A stretch of 54,869 bases of DNA, from positions 1-54,869 of the forward strand of contig JAHIFE010000140.1 in the NCBI GenBank assembly GCA_018901125.1, given 5' to 3'. The first letter of the stretch is position 1; each line of letters starts with the position of its first letter. Made by a program: the position numbers and the translations under genes. Positions 18,085 through 25,919 of the stretch are shown here, in pieces. The stretch is from Pseudomonadota bacterium. Lineage in GTDB: Bacteria; Desulfobacterota; Desulfobacteria; Desulfobacterales; RPRI01. The notes under the pieces are model-generated. The model was given only the letters and a program-made list of their open reading frames with translations, had not been told where the DNA came from and made no database searches.

Positions 18085-19200
18085 ATGACTGAAGACTACG
18101 GAGTTCATTTAACATCAGAAGAAGAAACCAGGGTAGATGAGATATGTAAAAAAATCAGGAAACGAGTTGCAAGTGAACAAATAACACCTCGTGAGCGCTT
18201 TGAGGCTGTTTACCGTGGAGAAACTCCTGACAGAATTCCGATTCAGGTATGCGCGATAGGTCTGCATGCAGCATCGAACTACGGCGTTACTACCTCCGAT
18301 TTATACAGTGATCCAAAAATTGCACTTTTCGCCTATCTTACACATCTTGAGCGATTTGGCTATGACACGCTTTCCGCCTTCAGATTCAGCGCCGGAGAAA
18401 AAGAATTCGGAGCAAAGATGGTTTACAGTGATCATGGGGTCCCTTTTGTTAATGAAAGCATACTTGATACAGCAGCGGATCTTGGTAAAGTAAAGATACC
18501 GGATGTACGCAAGGACGGCACCCTGCCATGGCAGCTTTGGATGCTTGGAATTCTCAAAAAAAAGCTTGGCGATATTATGCCTATCTTTGGTTTTATGCCT
18601 ATTCCCGGTGCAATAGGTCCCGTTATTATGCCTATGGACAAGCAATTTTTAGCCCTTCGTAAAGATCCGGTACTTGCTCACTGCGTAGCCGCTCTGGTTA
18701 TGAAGTTTACAATTGATTACGGTACAGCGATGTTTGAAGCAGGGGCGGATATGATCTATATTGTAGGAGTTGATGACCAGGTTTCTTATGCCATGCATAG
18801 GCAATTTGAGTTTCCTTATGTGTGCGGGCTGGTTAAATCATTGCCCTGTCCGTGTTTTATCATAGGAGCAGGTGACTGGTCACATGTTCTGGAATCATAC
18901 GCCGAAGCCGGAGTCCAGGGTTTTTTCCTTCACAGCGGACAACCGACACCTCTGGAAAAAGCCAAAGAAGTTGCGATGAGTCATAAACTGACATTACGCT
19001 ACGGCATAAGCAATAACTTGCTGGTGCATGGGCCAGTAGATAAAATTCGCAATGAGGTAAAAAGGCTTATACAACAAGGATGGCCGGGCGGGCGTTTTGT
19101 ATTGGCTACAGATGGTTTGGATATAAATACGCCTGCTGAGCATTTGGATGTTTTCGTTGAAGCAGCCAAAGAGTATGGAAAATTTCCCTTGAAAATATAA
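18085..19200 (+). CDS. Uroporphyrinogen decarboxylase-like (URO-D superfamily) protein
   Basis: A 371-residue TIM-barrel protein of the URO-D/MtaA/CmuA superfamily, recognised by RERFEAVYRGETPDRIP near residue 44 and the C-terminal HLDVFVEAAKEYGK. In corrinoid-dependent methyltransferases a His-x-Cys pair and a later Cys bind zinc. Here the equivalent stretch reads CFIIGAGDWS and the distal Cys position reads ATDG, so the zinc site appears absent. It is thus probably neither a standard MtaA-type methyltransferase nor HemE (the HemE residues are not all evident). It has a good AAGGAGAAGG ribosome site. It follows hypB by 177 bases and may be a separate transcript. Confidence 0.72.
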   Translation: MTEDYGVHLTSEEETRVDEICKKIRKRVASEQITPRERFEAVYRGETPDRIPIQVCAIGLHAASNYGVTTSDLYSDPKIALFAYLTHLERFGYDTLSAFRFSAGEKEFGAKMVYSDHGVPFVNESILDTAADLGKVKIPDVRKDGTLPWQLWMLGILKKKLGDIMPIFGFMPIPGAIGPVIMPMDKQFLALRKDPVLAHCVAALVMKFTIDYGTAMFEAGADMIYIVGVDDQVSYAMHRQFEFPYVCGLVKSLPCPCFIIGAGDWSHVLESYAEAGVQGFFLHSGQPTPLEKAKEVAMSHKLTLRYGISNNLLVHGPVDKIRNEVKRLIQQGWPGGRFVLATDGLDINTPAEHLDVFVEAAKEYGKFPLKI

Positions 19201-19244
19201 CGGATATTATTTGGGGGCTGCACAGATATTATGGCACTCGAATA

Positions 19245-20744
19245 TTATCTATTATCAGACCAGCTCCAAAGAGCCGCACGTCGGCGAAGAGAATTTCTTT
19301 TGACAAAAGACCATAATATATCAAGTTCAGCCTGCGAAATTTCGGGATCTTTCTTAAGAATGGCATCGATTTTATCGCACTGTCCGGCGGCAACACCAAG
19401 CCAGCGACGGATAGTATTGAAAGTTATCCCTAAAGAGTCCGCTGCTTTTTGCAAAGGCATTCCTTTAAGCAATAGTTTAAGGGCCTTTAGAATTTTATCT
19501 TCTGAAGATCTGAGATCATAAAAGATAGTTCCGGTTCTGTTGCAAAATGATTTGCCACATGATTTACAGATAAACCGGCGGCCAGGGGTACCGTCTTTTG
19601 TCTTGTAAGTCCCGTTTGATACTATATTACCTTGTTGCGTTTTACCATAAAGTTTGCATTTTAAATTTGTACAAGCTTGCCTTATTGGTTTGATGCATTT
19701 CATGTTTTTGTTTTGGTCATAAGATAAATTCTCATCAACTACAGGAGATGTTTCATCAACGTCTATGAAAGAACTATATTTCAGCACCCTCCCCTCTTTC
19801 CCATCAAATATCTCAGATAGTCTTCCCCGAGACTTTGTGAGTTCCATATGAATATCCAAATTTTGTTCATAGATAACTGAACTGCTTTCATCGTATTTAT
19901 ATGTATAATCTCTTACAAACCTCATACCCATATTATTCTGGATTTTTATTGCTTCTTTCGTAGCCGTATGAGTGGCGAGAAGAAATCTTTCTTTTTGTTT
20001 TATCTCAGAAAGATTTTGAGTACTGTCTGAAACAAGGCGGCGCGCAACGCTAACAGAAGCTGAATATACGGAATAATAGAATAAAACCCCCTCATCCATA
20101 CTTATAATATCATTAATATTTTTTGAAGTCAGATAATTATCTATGCTCTTTGATTTTATAATATAGTTATATATATCGGTTTTTATGGGCAAACATACTT
20201 GATGCCCTACATAATGACTCCAACAGTCAAAGGCGATGTTATTAAGACTGGGAAGAAGCAAGGTAGCTTTTTTAATCACATCTCTTGGCAAAGGTCTATC
20301 GGTACCGTAAATGTCACGATGACATGAAAGAATCATATCAATTTGCCTGTCTGTTGTAATCGGTATATATTTTATAAGAAAATCGTCTGCGGATTTTCCG
20401 TTATATCTGAATAATTCACGTGACGAAAATTGATCTTCCTCAATCAAGGAATACTTGAACAACCTTTTATCTAAAGAATACCAGACAGGCTGGTCAGCGT
20501 TAAGTGAAATTAATGCCTGCATAGGGATTCCGGTAAATTCGGAAAGATCGTGGAGATTTTCAATTCTGGCACGACGGCGATCAGTTTCCCAGTTTTGCAA
20601 TTCACGAACGCTTATTTGGATTGATTCGGAGAGTTTTTGCTGACTCATCTTCCGCCATTGCCGGTATTCTTTAATAATATGACCAAGAGAATAATAAAGT
20701 TTGGCATTATCAGACGAAATCTTTGTTCCTTGTATTAAAGTCAT
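19245..20744 (-). CDS. XRE-type regulator with C-terminal InsA-like zinc ribbon/HTH (paralogue)
   Basis: A 499-residue paralogue of 8339-9994. Residues about 20-75 are the XRE HTH (MSQQKLSESIQISVRELQNW). The middle region (about 130-295) is conserved between the copies (CHRDIYGT, PRDVIKKATLLLPSLN, NNMGMRFVRDY). A shorter linker follows, and then the zinc ribbon (CTNLKC, CKSC) and GMPLQKAADSLGITFNTIRRW. The last ~130 residues are the most alike, and the DNA there is also similar. There is no DDE transposase domain and I saw no terminal inverted repeats. It is divergent from the ALDH/SDR operon (21030), mirroring the arrangement of the first copy. The ligand and targets are unknown. Confidence 0.75.
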   Translation of the reverse strand: MTLIQGTKISSDNAKLYYSLGHIIKEYRQWRKMSQQKLSESIQISVRELQNWETDRRRARIENLHDLSEFTGIPMQALISLNADQPVWYSLDKRLFKYSLIEEDQFSSRELFRYNGKSADDFLIKYIPITTDRQIDMILSCHRDIYGTDRPLPRDVIKKATLLLPSLNNIAFDCWSHYVGHQVCLPIKTDIYNYIIKSKSIDNYLTSKNINDIISMDEGVLFYYSVYSASVSVARRLVSDSTQNLSEIKQKERFLLATHTATKEAIKIQNNMGMRFVRDYTYKYDESSSVIYEQNLDIHMELTKSRGRLSEIFDGKEGRVLKYSSFIDVDETSPVVDENLSYDQNKNMKCIKPIRQACTNLKCKLYGKTQQGNIVSNGTYKTKDGTPGRRFICKSCGKSFCNRTGTIFYDLRSSEDKILKALKLLLKGMPLQKAADSLGITFNTIRRWLGVAAGQCDKIDAILKKDPEISQAELDILWSFVKRNSLRRRAALWSWSDNR

Positions 20745-21029
20745 AGATTATATATTCTTCTTTTATATAAAAATTTATAAAAAATACATGATCAAATCTG
20801 ATTCAATAGACGACAGTTTTAGGTTTAATAGATCGGAAACAATTAATTTCATATCATATATCTTTCCATTTAATTAATATGGATTTTTTTGTCAATAACC
20901 ATGAATTTATTTTACACAATATGTGATACTTGTTTAATCTTGACATAAGGCACTGATATTATAATTATTTTAACCTTTTTAATAGGAACTTAATATAACA
21001 ATCACCTATCACCAAAGGGAGAATAACGA

Positions 21030-22532
21030 ATGACAGGTTCCAAGCCAGAAAGCCAGGACCACGAAGAACGATTGCTGATAGATGGTCGCCTCACAGCCGC
21101 TAAATCCGGCGCAACTTTTAATAACATTAATCCTGCTACAGAAGAAGTCATGGGCGTGGTGGCCGATGCGTCCGCAGAGGACATGGACCGTGCTATCGCT
21201 GCAGCAAGAAAGGCGTTCGACAAAACCGACTGGGCGACCAATCACGCATTTCGCAAGAAATGTTTAGAGCAGCTTCACACGGCAATCAATGAGGAAAAGG
21301 AGCTTTTGAGGGCAGAACTTGTTGCTGAAGTAGGTGCCCCGATTACGCTGACATATGGTCCGCAGCTTGATTGGCCATTATCCGACGGATTGTTATGGCC
21401 TGCACAGCAGATTGAAACCTATCCGTGGAACCGCAGGATTTCCGATCAGACATTAGGCGGTGGAAAACCGACCTGCCGCTGGGTCTGGAAAGAGCCTATC
21501 GGTGTTATAGCAGCAGTAATCCCGTGGAATTTTCCCTTCGAAATTACTATCAACAAAATCGGTCCAGCGCTCGCCACCGGAAATACCATGATTATCAAAG
21601 CAGCAACCCAGACACCATGGAATGCGACGAGGATCGGCCGTTTAATAGCTGAGAAAACAGAAATCCCACCGGGAGTTGTTAACGTTGTGACCACGCAGGA
21701 CCACAAAGTGTCAAATATGCTTTTCACTGATTCGCGGGTTGATATGGTGTCCTTCACGGGTTCTACTGCGACCGGCAGGCTGCTGCTTGAAGCAGCCGCA
21801 CCAACTTTCAAACGTACTCTGCTGGAGCTTGGAGGCAAGAGCGCAAACATCTTGCTCGATGACTGCATGTTCGAAAAAATTCTGCCGATGAGTGCCGCCG
21901 TATCCTGCATGCACGCAGGACAAGGTTGTGCTCTGCCGACCCGGCTTCTTTTGCCCAGATCACGCTATGAAACGGGTGTAGCGATCTTAAACGATGCCTG
22001 GAAATATGTTTCATGCGGTGATCCTAACGATATCAACACAATTGCCGGGCCGCTTGTAACTGCTATGCAGCGTGATCGTGTCCTTGATTTTATTGAGAAG
22101 GGTAAGGCAGAAGGTGCAAGATTGCTGAAAGGCGGCGGCAGGCCTAAACACCTTTCGCGCGGCTGGTACGTTGAACCGACCCTGTTTGTGGATGTTGATA
22201 ACATGTCAACGATCGCTCAGGAGGAAATATTCGGACCGGTTCTTTCCGTGATTCCTTTTGATGACGACGATGATGCTATCCGTATAGCAAACCAGAACAA
22301 GTATGGCCTCTCAGGAATGGTCTGGTCGGCATCTACGGAGCGTGCCTTAAACGTTGCGCGTAAAATACGCACCGGCTCGTTTATGATCAACGGCGGCAAC
22401 TTCTATGGCGCGGAAGCTCCTTATGGCGGTTACCGGCAAAGCGGCAACGGCCGGCAGTGCGGGATCGAGGGATTTGAACAGCATCTTGAAACCAAAGTTG
22501 TCGGAAGCGAATTTCCGCTAACCGGGCTGTAA
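21030..22532 (+). CDS. NAD(P)-dependent aldehyde dehydrogenase
   Basis: A 500-residue member of the ALDH superfamily that oxidises an aldehyde to the acid. Visible motifs: PWNFPFEITINKIGPAL for cofactor binding, FTGSTATGR, the general-base glutamate in LELGGKSANI, the catalytic cysteine in HAGQGCALPTR, and EEIFGPVLSV. The GQGC context is a typical non-acylating ALDH. By eye the DNA is richer in GC than its neighbours, as is the next gene, which suggests a more recent arrival of the pair. The ribosome site is AAAGGGAG. With the SDR 36 bases downstream it would oxidise an alcohol through the aldehyde to a carboxylate. Confidence 0.92.
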   Translation: MTGSKPESQDHEERLLIDGRLTAAKSGATFNNINPATEEVMGVVADASAEDMDRAIAAARKAFDKTDWATNHAFRKKCLEQLHTAINEEKELLRAELVAEVGAPITLTYGPQLDWPLSDGLLWPAQQIETYPWNRRISDQTLGGGKPTCRWVWKEPIGVIAAVIPWNFPFEITINKIGPALATGNTMIIKAATQTPWNATRIGRLIAEKTEIPPGVVNVVTTQDHKVSNMLFTDSRVDMVSFTGSTATGRLLLEAAAPTFKRTLLELGGKSANILLDDCMFEKILPMSAAVSCMHAGQGCALPTRLLLPRSRYETGVAILNDAWKYVSCGDPNDINTIAGPLVTAMQRDRVLDFIEKGKAEGARLLKGGGRPKHLSRGWYVEPTLFVDVDNMSTIAQEEIFGPVLSVIPFDDDDDAIRIANQNKYGLSGMVWSASTERALNVARKIRTGSFMINGGNFYGAEAPYGGYRQSGNGRQCGIEGFEQHLETKVVGSEFPLTGL

Positions 22533-22568
22533 TCAACGAACTTAACCAATAAAATAAAGGAGAAAATA

Positions 22569-23372
22569 ATGGATGATCTTTGGGGTTATCGCGGAAATAC
22601 AGTCGTAATCGATGGTGCGGCCTCCGGAATGGGACTTGCAGCAACAAAGCTGCTGCTCGATTTAGGTGCGGACATTTACGCCCTCGATCTCAATGAACCA
22701 CCTGTGCCCGTCAAGAAATACATAAAAACCGATCTTGGTGACAAGGCATCGATCGATGCAGCTGTGGAGCAACTTCCCCGGCAAGTACGGGCACTGTTCT
22801 GTTGCGCCGGTTTACCCGGACCTCCTTTTTCCGATACGGACGTTGTAACGGTCAACTTCGTTGGGCACCGTCACCTGATTGAAAAACTTGTGCCACGGAT
22901 GACACCGCAGGAAGGCGCAATTGCCATCATTTCGTCTCTGGCAGGAGCTATGTGGCGATTTCACGGACTCTTTTTTCAGGAACTTCTTGATACCAAAGGT
23001 TTTGATGAAGGAAAGTCGTGGGTGCTGGCAAACACAGCAAAGATGAAAACCGGACAGGGTGGATATGGGTTTTCCAAAGAATGCCTCTGTGCTTATTCAC
23101 GGCATAAAGCGATCGAGTTGGCTCAGAAAGGGCTTCGTATCAACGTCCTTAGTCCGGCTGCAACCGAAACCCCCATGTTCAAATACTTTAGGGATCAGTT
23201 TGGGGATGCGCTTGACCAATGGAAGGTTGGCCGGTTTGCCACACCGGAAGACATGGGCCATCCTCTGGTATTTCTTAATAGCTCAATGGCTGGCTACATC
23301 AGCGGCCAGGAACTCCTGATCGACAACGGGCTTTCCGCGATTATGGAGTTCGCACCAATAGCACAGGCATAG
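22569..23372 (+). CDS. Short-chain dehydrogenase/reductase (3-alpha-HSD / coniferyl-alcohol dehydrogenase-like)
   Basis: A 267-residue classical-type SDR. The cofactor motif is a variant, GAASGMG (residues 16-22). The catalytic serine lies in ISSLAG and the YxxxK pair is YGFSK. CCAGLPGPPFSDTDVVTVNF resembles the 3-alpha-hydroxysteroid dehydrogenase and coniferyl-alcohol dehydrogenase group, whose members lack the usual NNAG (here CCAG). That points to a bulky secondary or aryl/allyl alcohol substrate, without proving it. It has an AAAGGAG ribosome site, follows the aldehyde dehydrogenase in an operon, and ends just before a strong terminator. GC content is raised like that of its partner. Confidence 0.88.
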   Translation: MDDLWGYRGNTVVIDGAASGMGLAATKLLLDLGADIYALDLNEPPVPVKKYIKTDLGDKASIDAAVEQLPRQVRALFCCAGLPGPPFSDTDVVTVNFVGHRHLIEKLVPRMTPQEGAIAIISSLAGAMWRFHGLFFQELLDTKGFDEGKSWVLANTAKMKTGQGGYGFSKECLCAYSRHKAIELAQKGLRINVLSPAATETPMFKYFRDQFGDALDQWKVGRFATPEDMGHPLVFLNSSMAGYISGQELLIDNGLSAIMEFAPIAQA

Positions 23373-23404
23373 ACCTGAATTTAAAAAGGCGGGATAATTA
23401 TATT

Positions 23405-23448
23405 GCGAGCAGCGAAAAATGCGTATCATTTTTCGTTGCTCGCTTTTT
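23405..23448 (+). terminator. Rho-independent terminator of the ALDH/SDR operon
   Basis: GCGAGCAGCGAAAAATG (23405-23421) pairs over 17 bases, with one G-U pair, with CATTTTTCGTTGCTCGC. The loop is CGTAT and TTTTTATGTTTT follows. It lies 32 bases after the SDR stop. The rest of the gap to 23694 shows no gene. Confidence 0.88.
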
Positions 23449-23694
23449 ATGTTTTATTCTTCGCTTGCAAGTTGCTGGCTGAGGTTATGGCAGGCTAAGG
23501 CAGCTGTTCTGAAAAAGCGCCGGGATTTTGGCATAATTATTTGATTTAGGTCATTTTATATGTTACGGATAATTCAGTCGGATTATAGATAATACTAGTT
23601 ACCATTTTCACTCCGACTTACCACAGATCTATGTCTCTGCTTCGTTTCTTAATGCTGCGTATTACAGATAAAGATATCAGGAAGAGGTGATGCA

Positions 23695-23991
23695 ATGTCC
23701 AAAAAGAAAAACGGCAGGATTACAATAGCTCCCGATCTTTGTACCGGTTGCCTCAGATGTGCTCTGGCCTGTTCCTTCTTCACTTCTCCGGAAAAAACTT
23801 TTAATCTTTCCAATTCCAGAATCACTGTTTTACCGGGATATGATCTCAGGCAATTTGAGATTGCATTTAAAGATGCGTGCGATCAATGCGGCATATGTGT
23901 TCAATACTGTGAATTTGGTGCTCTGAATCGTAAAAAGAATACTGATAAAATTATTGAAGAAAAACACGAAACAGGAGTTGCCGATGAATAA
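23695..23991 (+). CDS. Small 4Fe-4S ferredoxin-like subunit
   Basis: A 98-residue protein with two cysteine motifs, CTGCLRCALACS (residues about 16-27) and CDQCGICVQYCE (about 63-74), each lacking one of the usual ferredoxin features (no CxxxCP). It may hold one or two 4Fe-4S clusters. It overlaps the start of the AOR-family gene by 8 bases, the usual arrangement for the electron-transfer partner of an AOR. AAGAGGTG precedes the start. Confidence 0.85.
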   Translation: MSKKKNGRITIAPDLCTGCLRCALACSFFTSPEKTFNLSNSRITVLPGYDLRQFEIAFKDACDQCGICVQYCEFGALNRKKNTDKIIEEKHETGVADE

Positions 23992-25849
23992 AATAAACGG
24001 CTATGCGGGCATGATCCTTAAGATAGATCTGACAACGGAAAGCATCAGCAAAATACCGCTTACGGAAGAATTGATTACTAAGTTTCTTGGAGGTGCCGGA
24101 ATCAATGCACGTCTGGCTTATGACTATATTGAACCTGATGCTAAGCCATTATCACCTCAAAATGCGCTTATTTTAGGCGCAGGCCCTCTTGTCGGAACGC
24201 TTACTCCCGGAGCCGGCAAAACCAACATTACAGCCAAATCGCCATCTTCCCGTTTTATCGGTTCTTCCGGTAGCGGACATATGGGAATGTTGAAGTTTGC
24301 CGGTTACGATCACGTCATGATTACCGGCAAGGCCGACAGGCCGGTGTATTTAAAGATAGGTGACGAAGTTGAAATTAAAGATGCCCGCCATATTTGGGGT
24401 AAAGATACCTGGGAGACAACCGATGCCGTCTGGCATGATCTGGGAAGACAATATGCGGTTCTTGGTATCGGTCCGGCCGGAGAGAATCTCGTAAGAGATG
24501 CGAGTATAATTGCCAATAAATATTCTGCCTTTGCAAGAACAGGGATGGGAGCGGTGATGGGTTCAAAGAACCTCAAGGCTATCGCCGTATTTGGCAGCAA
24601 AGGCATCTCTGTTGCAGATCCGAAGAAATTTATCAAAATAGTAAATAAATTATGTCGTGAAATTCCAAAATTACAGGATGATAATTTCCGAAAATACGGT
24701 AAAGGTCTGGCTCATCTTGAGGGTGTGATCAAGACAGGCGGTCTTGCCTACAAGAATTTTCGCAATACTGCCGGGCCGGAGTTACTTAAAGTATTTGATA
24801 TCGACAAACTGCTGGGAGCAATCGAGCGTAGCAGGCGAAGCTGTTTTTCATGCCCTGTGGGTTGCAAACATTATATGCTTGGGAAAGAAGGCGGAGAACT
24901 TGCCGGTCTTGCATTACCCATATCTTGTGGACTAAATCCCATAATTACAGCTATAAACTGCGGAATTACCGGCTGGCCTGAAGTACTGAAGTTTGCAGAA
25001 ATGAGTAATCGTTTAGGTATGGATCAGATCTCGATTTCCGGCATTGTTGCTATGGCTATCGAACTTTATGAGAAGGAAATTATAACTAAAGCTGATACGG
25101 ATGGATTGAAACTTGAATGGAATTCTGAAACTTTTTTCAGGCTGGTGCATGATATTGCATACCGTAAAGGCATTGGAAATATTCTGGCAAACGGCCTGAA
25201 AGAAGCATCTCAACAAATCGGCAAAGGAGCGGAATACTATGCCATACATTTTAAAGGTATAGGCGGCATAGAGTCACGCATCTTTTTATCGGCCTTTCTT
25301 CTTGGGGCACTTACCAATGCCACCGGCCATTTCTCAAATATAATGTTTTTCAGAACAACAGGGGATGAACTGGTAAGATATTGCAAAAAGATCGGAATGA
25401 CGGAAAAAGAGATTGAGAGTGTTTCATCGGGTCCTGATGGTTATAACGTTCCGCGCATGACTAAATGGGCGGACGACCATAGCTTTGTGCTGGAATGTTT
25501 GGGCATTTGCATGCACTATATATATCAGGAGTTTGATATCAGCCTGTGGGCCGACCTTTATTCCGCTGCTACTGGAATTGATATGGATGCTCAGGGACTT
25601 TTTCAAGCCGCTGCACGGGGCCGTGACATGAGAAAAGCCTTTAACATGAGGGAAGGCGCAACCCGAAAAGATGATGGTGTTCCGAAAAGGTTTCTTAGTG
25701 AGCCTGTTCAGTTTGGAGGCAAAATGTATCCGCCGATAAACAGTTCAAACCTTGATGCTTTGTTAACTGAATATTATGAGGAGCGGGGCTGGGATTCCAA
25801 CAAGGGAACCCTCAGCACTGAAAGACTCGAAGAGCTTACGCTTCCTTGA
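23984..25849 (+). CDS. Aldehyde:ferredoxin oxidoreductase family tungsten/molybdenum enzyme
   Basis: A 621-residue tungsto- or molybdopterin enzyme of the AOR family. The N-terminal domain has the pterin-binding stretch (SPSSRFIGSSGSGHMG, then FAGYDHVMITGKA). The 4Fe-4S cysteines are in CFSCPVGC (about residues 287-294) with the fourth in LGIC near 506. Typical AORs oxidise aldehydes to acids with ferredoxin. This family also includes BamB of class II benzoyl-CoA reductase, so the substrate is open. The usual GPEYET-like stretch reads GGELAGLALP here, a departure from canonical AOR. ATG 23984 is preferred over the upstream in-frame ATG because AGGAG lies at 23973-23977 and the protein opens on GYAGMILKIDL. 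Confidence 0.9.
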   Translation: MNKINGYAGMILKIDLTTESISKIPLTEELITKFLGGAGINARLAYDYIEPDAKPLSPQNALILGAGPLVGTLTPGAGKTNITAKSPSSRFIGSSGSGHMGMLKFAGYDHVMITGKADRPVYLKIGDEVEIKDARHIWGKDTWETTDAVWHDLGRQYAVLGIGPAGENLVRDASIIANKYSAFARTGMGAVMGSKNLKAIAVFGSKGISVADPKKFIKIVNKLCREIPKLQDDNFRKYGKGLAHLEGVIKTGGLAYKNFRNTAGPELLKVFDIDKLLGAIERSRRSCFSCPVGCKHYMLGKEGGELAGLALPISCGLNPIITAINCGITGWPEVLKFAEMSNRLGMDQISISGIVAMAIELYEKEIITKADTDGLKLEWNSETFFRLVHDIAYRKGIGNILANGLKEASQQIGKGAEYYAIHFKGIGGIESRIFLSAFLLGALTNATGHFSNIMFFRTTGDELVRYCKKIGMTEKEIESVSSGPDGYNVPRMTKWADDHSFVLECLGICMHYIYQEFDISLWADLYSAATGIDMDAQGLFQAAARGRDMRKAFNMREGATRKDDGVPKRFLSEPVQFGGKMYPPINSSNLDALLTEYYEERGWDSNKGTLSTERLEELTLP

Positions 25850-25919
25850 TTATCTTGCGATTATGAAAAGTAAACCGGACTCTAAAGAGTCGATCTTGAA
25901 CCCTTGAAAGGAGCAAAAA

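Noticed and set aside
18085-19200. Corrinoid-dependent O- or N-demethylase methyltransferase (MtaA/CmuA type)
   Set aside because: The zinc-binding His-x-Cys and Cys are missing and no corrinoid protein gene is nearby.
8339-20744. Two insertion sequences of the IS1 type flanking a composite transposon
   Set aside because: The C-terminal parts resemble InsA, but no InsB/DDE domain, terminal inverted repeats or target duplications were seen, and both genes carry an XRE domain. A regulator reading fits better.
23541-23560. Sigma-54 promoter before the ferredoxin/AOR operon
   Set aside because: TTTTGGCATAATTATTTGAT has the -24 GG but the spacing is one base off and the -12 GC is missing.
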